Shown here in pieces: positions 44,330-54,330 of a DNA stretch of 64,000 bases. Position 1 is the first letter of the stretch. Each line of letters opens with the position of its first letter. Under the pieces are notes generated by a model. That model was given only the letters and a program-made list of their open reading frames with translations. It did no database searches and was not told the origin of the DNA. Location: NCBI RefSeq assembly GCF_020080835.1, contig NC_058160.1, positions 16,417,152 through 16,481,151 on the forward strand. Reading direction: 5' to 3'. The position numbers and the translations under genes were made by a program. This stretch comes from Cotesia glomerata (taxonomy: Eukaryota > Arthropoda > Insecta > Hymenoptera > Braconidae).

Positions 44330-44775
44330 ACCCTGAAGGCCATACCTGCAACTTCCCGCTAATTCCATACCTGGGGGCTTAAAATTGCACTTATGACGTT
44401 TTTGAGCATTTTGAGCTCAAAAGCGTGATAGAAGTTTCATAGAACAATATTTTTCAAATTTTCAAACCGCAATAACTTTTGAATGAATCAACTGATTTTA
44501 ACGCAATTTGCAGCATTTGACGCGGTTTCATTAGCGTCGTAAAAAATTTTTAAGTTTACATTGATCGAACTAGAAATTTCGGAGTAATTCCGAAAAAGCA
44601 CTTTTTTCTGTTTTCTTTCATTCACGATATCTCTCGAACGAATCAACCAATTTTAACTGGACTGGTGGCGATCGACGTGGTTTTTTGAAGTTAAGGGCTG
44701 ATTAGTTTTTTAAGTTGATCGATGAAACCGTTTGAAAGATTTTGCAAAAAAACCACATTTAAAAACCCGAAAAAA
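44330..44775 (-). repeat. R-family repeat (minus)
   Basis: Read on minus this carries the same blocks as 3570-4260: AAACCACGTCGATCGCCACC, TCGAGAGATATCGTGAA, TTGAGCTCAAAATGCTC, and the closing GGAAGTTGCAGGTATGGCC at the low-coordinate end. It lies beside TA-rich dyads that lead to the end of Helitron copy 2. Confidence 0.75.
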
Positions 44776-46014
44776 AAAGATTTTATATAATTAGATACGA
44801 TTATATATAATTTAGATATGATTGTATATCGTCTATATATAATTTATATATAATTCTATATAATAACTAGCTGACCCGGCAAACGTTGTTTTGCCATGTG
44901 AATAATTTCTAGAGAATTTCTAGTGTAGAAAAAAATTACTAACTTATTGGAAGTGTATGAGGATGTGGAATATGAGTGAAAAAGGCCTGGAGCGCTGTGA
45001 ACGATGAGAGAATGTTGTTTAAAAATAACAAAACACCAAACATTAATTGTTTTAATTTATTAAAAGTAATAATTATTTATAAAATTAATTAATTACATAA
45101 TATTAATCTCTTAATGCTGCAGCGTGAACAATATTTTTTGTTAGCCCGTCTTTAGCTAATACAAACAATCTTGATGGTTTACCCACTCGAGAGCATGCAA
45201 CGTATAATTGTCCGTGTGAAAAACATGGTGTGCTCAAATCTAAGCCACAAATAGACATTGTTTGGCCTTGGGATTTATTAATAGTCAAAGTAAGCAATTT
45301 AGTAAGCAAAATAATTGGAGATCCAACCTTGAATTGTAAGTTATGTGGTGGCATGCCTGGCAAATCTAGTGAGTTCAAAAACTCTGTTGGAAAATTTACA
45401 GCTTCAGTGTCATCGCAAACTGTATCAATAGATTTATATAATACCAAGTACCCTGGCAATAACTGTTGTATCTTCAGATTTAAAATGTCAATGTCCACAT
45501 TTTTTGCAGCTAACATTGCTCTTTCTGCAAGCCACTTGAGATTTATGTAATTCGTGTGTACATCGGGAAATATTTGTTCAATGAGAGCATCTTGCGAATC
45601 AATGATTGTGCAGAAATCATTCGCTAATTTTATGTATCCAGTTTCAGCTATAGTGACTTTTCCATCGCCGATATCTAAGAATTGTTTTGAGAATGTTTCA
45701 GCGGATGGATCTTGAAGCATTTGAACGCGCATATTTACTTTCAGCTGTACTATTTCAACATTACGCCACAATGTCGATGATTTTAAGCAGGCGTTGATTT
45801 CATCAGCGTATGTTGAACGTGGAATGACGGGAAGTGTTTGTCTGAAGTCACCTGAAATGACTAACAGAGTGCCACCAAATAGTTTGTCGTTGTTTTTAAT
45901 ATCTTTCAATGTCCTGTTCAACGCCTCAAGCGAATGTTTGTGTGCCATGGTACATTCATCCCAGATGATAATTTTACACTGTTTCAGCACTGTGGCTATG
46001 GACGATTGTTTTTA

Positions 46015-46146
46015 GTAGATTTCATAGAAATCTAACTATTGCATTGGTCCTCATGACGGAACTTTTGAAAAATTTTGCTATATTTCGACTCAGCTCGTCA
46101 AGCGGATTCAGAAAATGCATATGGTTCAAAAGTTTATATATGTATG

Positions 46147-46177
<31 letters not shown>

Positions 46178-46908
46178 GCATATGCTGCATGCTGCTATAT
46201 ATATATGCTGCTATATATATATATATGCTGTATATATATATATATATATATATACGATATAATCGGCATTGTCTCTTCTCTAACTCTCGTAATTCTATAC
46301 GGATCTCAATAAAACGTAACATACTTATTCTTAGGACGATTTTCGAGGTTAAGTTCTAAGATGAGCCAAATCTGTCGATTAGTTTAGAAGTGAGAGCAAT
46401 TCAAAAATTTTCAAAAATCGCAAAAAATTTTCACTTTTACCTTATTTCCGTGCAATAACAATGGAACGCGACATCCTATCGGATTTCTGTAAATTGCATT
46501 TGAAAGCTTATTTAATAAGCTTCAATTTGTGTACTTATTTATTTCTCCAAATTAAATAGTTTAGGAATAATAGCAATTCAAAAATTTTCAAAAATCGCAA
46601 AAATTTTCACTTTTACCGTATTTTGGTGCAATTAAAATTGAACGCGATATCTTATCAAAATTCTATAAATGGTATCTAAAAGCTTATTAAATAAGCTTTA
46701 ATTTGTGTACCTCATTATCAGTCTAGGCCAAAAATCACCTACTTTCTCAGATAGATACAATGAAATTTTACTTTTGCATTCGTTTTGACGTCATTGTTGT
46801 TTAATCAGACAGAAATTTATTTTTTTTTTTTTTTCGTATGCAACCCTAGTAGTATTTTTATTATTCATCATGAAATCTACTTCCATTTCGGCTGCCGAAT
46901 GGCCTTTT
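46015..46908 (+). mobile_element. 0.9-kb insertion in Helitron copy 2
   Basis: The segment separates two parts of the helicase that are adjacent in copy 1 (CAACAT and AAACAATCG on minus). Its ends are GTAGATTTCATAGAAATC at the left and ATGAAATCTAC near 46870, then a GCCGAATGGCCTTTTTTTT tail shared with 10800-10845. It contains a (TA)n region (46150-46255) and a 176-bp tandem duplication (46395 and 46571), each unit with an AAAGCTTATTTAATAAGCTT-type dyad. No coding frame is present. The class is not known. Confidence 0.7.
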
Positions 46909-49078
46909 TTTTATGTTGCACACTGCATCAGGGCTATTTTGAATATTTAGTGGTAGCTTAAATACTGAATGAGCTGTTCTGCCTCCATCCAATAAAGTTA
47001 CCGCAATGCCCGATGATGCAACGGCCAATGCGATGCCATTATTGGATCGTATTTTAGCGAGAATTAGCGAAATAAGGAATGTCTTGCCAGTTCCACCTGG
47101 TGCATCTTAAAAGAAGAACCCACCTTGTCCTGCTGAAACTGCGAGCATAATGCGGTCGTAAATGGTTCTTTGTTCCTCATTCATTAGTGGGATATTGCGA
47201 GTAACAATCGCCGCCGTTTCTACAGTGTTGTACTGCATTTCACAATAGCAATCAATGCTTCATTGTACATATCGTCGCTGAATGTTATCGCTAGATCGTT
47301 ACACCGTGTACGATGTTGATGCAATATATCATCAGTCATTAAATCTTTGTGATTATCCCACAATATCTCTGCTCGGGCTGGAAAACATGTAGTCAACACT
47401 ATAGCGAATATAAGACGAATTTGTATTGCTGTACAGTTCAATGCTGCTTCAGCAAGCATACATACCCACTGATTGTCATCTTATAGCAAGCCGAGTGCAA
47501 GGCATGCATCTTTATACGTTGTATACTGTTGCCCATTCACTTTACGTATATCTTGAAATGACAATCGACCAGTAACATTAACCAACAATAGTCGAAGATG
47601 AAAGCACTCAGTTTTTCTTGGATTCACTGTAAATACTCGCCCCAAGGCGTTTGATTTGGATAAATTGGGGCATGCATCAACTGGTGAGCTTTGCTTGCGG
47701 GGTATCCATTGTTTTGTTTGAGCCCATGTGAAATAGCGTGGTACTTGTGAATAGAGTAAAGTACGTGCAAAGGCACCAAAATCATCCGCACGATTACACA
47801 ATTCGAAAAATTCAGTGAGTGTAGTTTTTGGTGGATTTATAGCACGATCAATCGCTGTCTCGTTCGTGAAATATACACGTTGAACATTTTCATGATGAAC
47901 GGCTAACTGAACAACTGCTGGATCCCGTTCATGAATTGGAAAACCAAAGATACGCCAAACAGCTTCATTGAAGCTGATGTACCGACCTATTTGGTAGAGC
48001 GTTATTTCATCGTTTTTATTTACTGGATTAGCATTCACATTGGTATTTTCCACTCTAAACACCGCCATGTCACTGCCTTTATGGACATACTTGTAAATGT
48101 ATTTGATGCTCTTCACAGAACTGCAGAACTCAACACTAATATGAGCATTGTATGTTTTGCTCAGCAGGGGCGAATATGGCACCACCCAACGATTGTCAAT
48201 ATCAATGTCTGTGTTGCTGATTTTTTTAATAAATGATTGTCCGCCATTATCTGGATTCCTTCGACGATATATTGGATATCCGTCGACATTTGTGATTGTA
48301 TCGTTAGTGAAATCTTTAGGGAAACTTTTTGTACATTTTCCATCTGACATGCAAGGCGATGAACGATTAAAAGTACCGCATGGGCCATGAATCATGTTTG
48401 CTGTAACAATATCAAACAGCAATTGATCAGTAGACGGATCGGGAATTTCTGCAGAAATTATATTATCTATTTCTTCAGGACGGATTTTGTCGATTTACCA
48501 AACCAAAATGGGGGCATGAGGTAATTCTCGCTTTTGCCACTCAACCGAATACAGCCAGCAACGTGTGGAACCGAATACATGTGATTTAGTAATAAAATTC
48601 ATTAATGACTTCAGCTTTTGTATAAACACACGTGCTGTAATGTCATGACGATGTATTGCATTTTGGCCAGGCAACAGCAAAGATGTAATCTCTGGCCATT
48701 TTAGATTACATGTGAACGTGATAAATAAACACGGTCGCCCATATTCGCGCACGAAAGTCAGAGCATCCTGTATATACTCTTGCATATGACTTGGACTGCC
48801 TACGTACGATGATGATAGAATGACAGAGTTACCAATTTCAGCGGCGTCGGCGTTGTTGACAATAGCGTCTCGCAAGTGAGTGTACTCTTCTACACGTAGC
48901 TTGAGTTGATTATATCGTAAGTATCGTAGTCGTTCGCCTTCTATCTTCGCGTACATGTCGACCATGAATTGTTGACAAAGCTCTCGAAATCGTAGAATGA
49001 CGTTATCCAGCCCGCGTCTAATCACCAATCTATACGCATAATAATCCTTCGAGCTAATGTTTTTGTTTGTTTCGGCTC

Positions 49079-49180
49079 CTGTAATAATATATTCATAAAT
49101 ATTAATTTAAGTTAATTGCGTTTAATAATTTAATTGTTTTGTTAAAAGTGTAATAATCAAATTCATAATCAATGAAGTAC
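49079..49180 (-). other. Spliceosomal intron in Helitron copy 2
   Basis: On minus, CAG|GTACTT and TTACAG|GAG bound 102 bases. The position and reading phase are the same as in copy 1, and the two intron sequences align over most of their length. Confidence 0.85.
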
Positions 49181-50330
49181 CTGATACGGGATCTCGTTAT
49201 TTAATATTTATGCTATATCCATCTTGTCCCTTCCAGAAGATTAGCGGATATTGGAGAGCGTCATATGAACGGTGTGTATCAGCAATGAACTGTAGATTAT
49301 TATTTTTCCTACGAATCACAATTTCTCGTGCACCTGTACGATCGCCAACCATGATTCCAGCAACGTCATCAGCAATAGGTGCATTGAATCTACGAATGTG
49401 TTCTCCAGCTGGTGTTTTATCAGGATTAATAACAATAGCGTGATTATCGCTTTCTTATTTGTGCATGTGGGATTTAAATAATTTCAACAATTCATTATGC
49501 TCATTCAATAGAGCATCCAGCTCGCTGACGATGCGTCCAGCAAAGAATGAATCAAGGTTATTGTAGCCATAACGTGCATCCACCCGATTGGCTAGTGCGC
49601 TTTCGGAGTCCTCGCCGCCCATAAAGTAGATTTGTAAAAATTTATGTGGTTTGTTTGGCATTGGCAGCAATGAGCCTATTTTATGATAAACTTGGCCTCT
49701 GATTTTAAATGTAGAATTGTATTGTTGACCATTTGCATTAGTATTTTGAACTATTTCTATTGCTCCGAACGATGTCATTTAAAAGCATGAGTTGAATGTT
49801 CGAATGGACTTCAGGAATACGTTAGAATCTGAATCTGTGCCGATAAGCAAACCGTTCAATGGTTCCGGTGGTGTTTCAATTACAGGTAGTTGTACCTTCC
49901 CTGACGCGCAACACATCCCGGCTGGTTCATTTTTGAATTTCAAAGCATGACAATACGGGTATTCTTTGTCCATAGCACCAATTACTACTTTTGAATGAGC
50001 ATAATATTCAATATCGGGCTCATACTGGAATTCTAGACGCAGAAATGATGTAGCTACAAATGCTCGATGTGCCTGTTGGCGTTGTTGGTCATTCGCTCTA
50101 CGTCTATTGACAGTAAAACGGTGTGATTGTCGTTGTTCTAATCTCACGACTTCATTGCGTTCAGCTCGTGTATCATCTGATTATTCTTGACGCAATTGCG
50201 CCATTCTCACACGCGCTCCAGTATTTTTTTCCTGAAGTTGTTCTTCGGTTCTTTGGGCTCTTCTATTGCGAATGCTTCTAGATTTATTTGTATCACGGCT
50301 CAAATTGGCCCCTTTGCGTTTTGTTAGCAT

Positions 50331-51369
50331 TGTTCACTGTACAATACAAAACACACATGAATAGAACTGATTGAATTATTTAATTATTATATTAATCATT
50401 TATTTTATCTTTGATTAATTACATTGAATGTACATGTAAAAATTAGATAGTTTCACGAAAGCGAAAAATTTTATGTTTCTTAATTATATCGAAAATACAT
50501 ATTGTTAGAAATAGTGAAAAAAAAAATTCTGTCGAAGTTAGAGCTCTTATAAGTAAACACAAAAAAAATTTTCCAATTGTAATATAAATCTAACTTTCAC
50601 AGAATTCGTTTTTCACCATTCCCAACAATATTTTCGTTATCAATAAGAAAGAATAATTTTTGATTTTATAATAAACGTAAAAAATAATTTATACTTACAA
50701 CTCAATAGCCGTTGTTTGCGGGAACTCGTGATACGTGTTGAGTATTTTAGAGGTTATGTAAGTCACTTAATTAACTGATCGTGCGATTTACACTTAAAAT
50801 TAATAATTTTATTAGTTATTAATAATTAATTATATTCAATAATATTAGTTATTAATAAATAAATAATAAAGTTACTCGAGAATATATTTGATATGAGAGT
50901 TACACTGAGATAGTAAAAATGTTTAACTACTACGCTTAAAGCATAAACACTAATAATAGCCGAAAACTGTAGAGGTAACATCCCTACTCCGTGCTGTTTA
51001 CAGGGTGAGAAGTGACACCGGTAGACACATGGAGGGGATAACTTACCAAGTGATAATAATTGATGTTATCGAGCGGGATAGAAAATGATAAAATTATGAA
51101 AATGACTATTAAAAAGCAAGGATTGGTGATAAAAGAGTGCAAATTTAGAGTTGTACGTATTTTTTGATGCCACATAATAAAAAAATAAAAAAAAAAAAAT
51201 TTTATCAGAAAAATAAAAAAAAAATTCTTGGGGTGAACACCCCTTATCACTTAGAGGTTAAAAAAATAAATAGTAGCCGATTCTCAGGCTTACTGAATAT
51301 GCAAAAAAATTTCATGAGAATCGGTCAAGCCGTTTTGGAGAAGTATGAGAACGAACATTGTGACACGAG
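50331..51369 (-). other. Helitron copy 2 5' untranslated region
   Basis: About 1.04 kb with no gene, corresponding to 20151-21193 of copy 1 in order and length. Shared blocks include CGGCTTGACCGATTCTCATG near 51320 and CCGTGCTGTTTACAGGGTG near 50990. Confidence 0.65.
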
Positions 51370-51450
51370 TATTTTATATATTAGAAGAAGATATCCAATT
51401 GCATAAAATTATTCAAAATCATGAAGGAGAATTATATAAAATTTTATATA

Positions 51451-51780
51451 ATTAGATGCGTCCCATTTGCGATACAGGAGAAAAAGATACGTTTAGCCAC
51501 TCCTTACTTGTCTGCCCTGTATTTAATAAACTAAGATATAAATTGCTAGATAGTCTTAATCTGACTAAGTCTTCCGTTAACCTAGAAGATATAATGGATT
51601 TACACAAGGCCAACCAGTTGAAAGCTTTATACCAAAATTTAGTCAACTTTTGTAATTTAAGAGAATTAAAATTGTAAAATTGTTAAAACTGTAAAATTAT
51701 AATATAAGAATTAATGTAACCTCTTTTGCAACAAAGTTGTAAACTTTAAAAGCAATAAAAATGATCTATCTATATAATAA
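51451..51780 (+). mobile_element. LINE 3' fragment with C-terminal coding tail
   Basis: 51456-51677 encodes a short C-terminal piece of a LINE ORF2 with CDTGEKDTFSHSLLVCPVFN, close to the CxxC..H..CP zinc-binding tail of R1/Jockey-type elements. It ends at TAA near 51677 and continues as a non-coding tail, GCAACAAAGTTGTAAACTTT, then AATAAAAATGATCTATCTAT. The 5' end lies just beyond the Helitron terminus at 51370. It is a severely 5'-truncated insertion. Confidence 0.65.
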
Positions 51781-51864
51781 TTAAATACAAATCTATAAAA
51801 TTATATAAAATTTTATGTGATTCGCCTTCACAACTCTATACAATTTTATACAATGGCAGAGTAG

Positions 51865-52186
51865 GCACAATCCTTTCTCAATCCTTTCCTACCAATATCT
51901 TGTTACGTAAATGTGGAACGCTTCACGTAATAATTATCGTAACTTCTATTCTTTCCCGCTTCACAGCATTATTTATAATTTTAAAAATGCTTGCCGTAAG
52001 ATCGACGGTGTGGCTTAATGTATATAGAATAAGCGAAAGGACATTTAGTATAGACCGGATAGCTCAAATGGTAGAGTAGCCGACATGTCTTTGGAAGGTT
52101 TTGGGTTCGAATCCCAGTCCGAGCTATCTAATAATTTTTTCTCGCATATTCAATAAACTCACATTAAGATGATCCTCTCCACAATC
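51865..52186 (+). repeat. tRNA-containing repeat unit (first of a tandem pair)
   Basis: The unit starts CACAATCCTTTCTCAATCC and continues through GTGGAACGCTTCACGTAATA and CTATTCTTTCCCGCTTCAC to a tRNA-like block. The start of a second unit lies at 52180-52186 and continues at 53497 after a MITE. The period is therefore about 315 bases. A related minus copy lies at 9735-9870. Confidence 0.75.
52053..52125 (+). tRNA. tRNA-Thr(TGT)-like sequence, probable pseudogene or SINE head
   Basis: Box A (TAGCTCAAATGG) and box B (GGTTCGAATCC) are intact. The D and T stems pair. The anticodon stem pairs at four of five positions, with loop CATGTCT, and the acceptor stem pairs at five of seven. Position 33 is A, as in the copy at 43314. 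The anticodon would be TGT. The 3' flank TAATAATTTTTT is similar in both copies, which favours a tRNA-derived repeat family over a genuine tRNA gene. Confidence 0.45.
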
Positions 52187-53496
52187 CCCGTGTAAAAATG
52201 ATATATCATTATGACGCTCATAATGAATATCATAATGAATCCCATATTTTGACACTAATATGAGATTCATATAAAAGCCATATCAATACATTTGAAACCT
52301 GTAATTAGTCAAATACTTATGGAAACGAACTTTTTTTTTTAACTAGATTATAAAATTTTTATTTTTCTTGTTGAAGAAAGAAAATTTCTAGTAATTTAAT
52401 TATGTTTTATTATAAAATTTGATCTACACAGATCGGTCACATGGGGATTCGTGACCAATCCATAGTGACAAACGCATAATTTTATACTGAAGTCATAATA
52501 GAATCTGCGTAAACTCATGATGGAATGAGGCTGAGCTTTCAAATTCATTATCATATTGTAATGATATTGTTGCCTTTTATTCGTAATTCAAGAAAAAAAT
52601 TTTCGATTACTGTTGGAAATTCGTTAGGATAGTATCACCATGATGATATTAACATAATTTCATTATGAAATCATAATGATATTGAATTGAATTCAAAATT
52701 TAATGATGATCATATCTGCATAAAATATAATGATATTGTTAGACTTTTTAAATCGTGATATAAAGTTATTGAGTCATAACTATATACAAGAAATAATGCA
52801 AAATAATTAAATTAAAGAAATTTTTAGGACGATATAAATTTTTTTCAAAATAAACAATAATTATCTTAAGACGAAAAAATTTTTTCACTTAAAAATTTTT
52901 TTTAAACTAAGATAGTTAATGTTTTTCTAAATATTTTTCCAAGTTAAGAAAGTCAAGGAGGAAAGTTAAATAGTTCAATAGTATAGTGCATGATAAAAAT
53001 ACTGTTTTTCTCAATTGTTACACTGATAGAAGGATTTATTTGTATCAAAAAATATTTCTTAATAGTTAACAAATCATTTATTAAAGACCACTTTTTAGTA
53101 TTAAACAAATATTTCTTAGTATTTAAAATGATTTGTTTGTATTTAACAAATCTAATATTTCTTAATTAAATATTAATAAATCTTTTTACATATTCAGAAA
53201 TATTTATTAAGGACTAAAAAGTGGTCTCTAATAAATGATTTGTTAAATATTAACAAATATTTTCAACTATAAACAAATCCTTATATCAGTGTATACATTT
53301 CCTCTGATTAACAGAAAAAATGAAAATTTTACTAATCTACTTAAAAAAGATTCGTTCTCATAGGTATTTTACTTATTACGGGTTTCCGAAGTATTGATAT
53401 GGCTCTTATATGAATCTCATATTAGTGCCAAAATATGAGATTCATTATGATATTCATTATGAGCTTTATAATGATATCATATCTTTTTTACACGGG
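52187..53496. mobile_element. 1.3-kb MITE with about 100-bp CCCGTGTAAAAA inverted ends
   Basis: The left end CCCGTGTAAAAATGATATATC and right end, the complement of CCCGTGTAAAAAAGATATGA, stay paired inward for about 100 bases, through TCATTATGACGCTCATAATG and ATGAGATTCATATAAAAGCC. The target is known from the uninterrupted unit at 51867 (CACAATCCTTTCTC). TC is duplicated (52185-52186 and 53497-53498). No transposase is present; a younger MITE sits inside at 53021-53291. Superfamily not assigned. Confidence 0.85.
53021..53291. mobile_element. 271-bp nested foldback MITE with TA target site
   Basis: CACTGATAGAAGGATTTATT at the left and its complement AACAAATCCTTATATCAGTG at the right bound an almost fully self-complementary element, which pairs through AAATCATTTATTAAAGACCA and its complement. 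TA is duplicated (53019-53020 and 53292-53293), as for Tc1/mariner-type mobilisation. It lies inside the 52187-53496 MITE, so it is the younger insertion. Confidence 0.9.
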
Positions 53497-53603
53497 TCCT
53501 TTCTCAATCCTTTCCTACCAATATCCTGTTACGTGAATGTGGAACGCTTCACGTAATAATTACCATAACTCCTATTCTTTCCCGCTTCACAGCATTATTT
53601 ATA

Positions 53604-53607
<4 letters not shown>
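53497..53607 (+). repeat. Continuation of the second tRNA-containing repeat unit
   Basis: This is the sequence TCCTTTCTCAATCCTTTCC to CACAGCATTATTTATAATTT. It matches 51869-51982 and is then lost in a TA run, so the tRNA-like part of the second unit is missing. Confidence 0.8.

Positions 53608-53673
<66 letters not shown>
53608..53673 (+). repeat. (TA)n microsatellite
   Basis: A TA run with one ATGC interruption, replacing the rest of the repeat unit. Confidence 0.95.
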
Positions 53674-53675
<2 letters not shown>

Positions 53676-53764
53676 GAGGCACTGTAGTGCCTCAAGCCAA
53701 ATACACGTTCAACAACATATGTAATAATATGTGTGAACGTGTAGGCGTGAGGCTACAGTGCCTC
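53676..53764. mobile_element. 89-bp hairpin element, GAGGCACTGTAG ends
   Basis: GAGGCACTGTAGTGCCTCAA at the left and the complement GAGGCACTGTAGCCTCACGC at the right form a stem. It continues through ACACGTTCAACAACATATG and its partner GTGTGAACGTGT. The transcript would fold into one long hairpin. This could be a minimal MITE or a precursor-like hairpin; no coding frame is relevant. Confidence 0.7.
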
Positions 53765-54294
53765 TATTCTCGAGTCAGATGTCAACATAACCTCACCATA
53801 TTTTTAACTCGATTTATTTTATTACTACATTCATATCAACACTGAACACTCGCTTTAAATAGTTTAATTATTAGTTCTTTCTATAAAACACCAAAAACTA
53901 TATTGTTTTTTTCATTATTTAGCGTTATCCTAATTTATAAAATTTTCGCTCCCCCGTTTTTCGATTCTACGAGAGATTTTACTAATTTCGGTCGAATTTT
54001 TTATTTCGAAGTTGGTACAGTTTAATTTTCTGCGGATAGTATACTACTGTGTAGTATCACAGTTAGTCCGTTTCCGTTTGGCGTCTGAGATCCTCTCCGG
54101 ATAGTTACTCTGCTCCAGATTTTTCAGTTGGTACAATTCAATTTTCTAAGGATAGTAACCACTGTATAGTATCAGAGCTATTCCATTTCCATTGGAAGTC
54201 TGACAAAATAGGCGGTTAATTCAAATTTGAATTTATTTAAAATTTTATTGCGGGTATTTGTAAAATAATTAAATGCAATTTTATTCTATTTAAC

Positions 54295-54298
<4 letters not shown>
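53765..54298. repeat. Noncoding DNA with a 115-bp duplication
   Basis: AGTTGGTACAGTTTAATTTTC (about 54012) and AGTTGGTACAATTCAATTTTC (about 54127) open two units that share GGATAGTA, TAGTATCA and CCGTTTCC/CCATTTCC blocks. The following GCGGTTAATTCAAATTTGAA recurs at 58743, so the background DNA around the LINEs is itself repetitive. Confidence 0.6.
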
Positions 54299-54328
<30 letters not shown>

Positions 54329-54330
54329 GT
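54299..54330 (+). repeat. (ATT)n tract, left flank of the Dong-type LINE
   Basis: A TTATTATT run directly abutting the 3' end of the minus-strand LINE. A matching run lies at 56978-57020. Confidence 0.9.

Larger units (their letters stand above)
45103..50330 (-). pseudogene. Helitron Rep-helicase gene, copy 2 (two exons, broken)
   Basis: Exon 1 is 50330-49181 (start MLTKRKGANLSRD) and exon 2 runs from 49078 to the stop at 45103. Domain order is as in copy 1. The HUH site is changed (LPHAPILVW instead of LPHAHILVW) and the tyrosine motif reads YIYKYVHKG. The helicase keeps IIWDECTMAH, GDFRQTLPV, TINKSQGQTM and VACSRVGKP. Breaks: stops at about 50181, 49779, 49455, 49201, 48495, 47481 and 47108; a deletion of about 110 bases near 47232 shifting the frame; an in-frame loss of about 75 codons before TINKSQ; and the insertion at 46015-46908. 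Walker A (DAPGGTGKT) is present near 47095. Loss of the HUH histidine indicates loss of nicking activity. Confidence 0.9.
44877..51370 (-). mobile_element. Helitron copy 2 (minus), decayed
   Basis: On minus, the 5' end CTCGTGTCACAATGTTCG lies at 51370 and the 3' end TTTGCCGGGTCAGCTAG at 44877, with the same GGCAAA/TTTGCC hairpin as copy 1. Both ends, the gene and the intron are colinear with copy 1. It contains a 0.9-kb insertion (46015-46908), and the gene carries several nonsense codons and deletions. This full-length copy was used to place breaks in copy 1. Confidence 0.9.

Noticed and set aside
47931..48390. Plus-strand frames inside Helitron copy 2
   Set aside because: Antisense shadows of the Rep gene. 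Antisense frames in Helitron copy 1 and in the Dong-type LINE (54778-56881) were also dropped.
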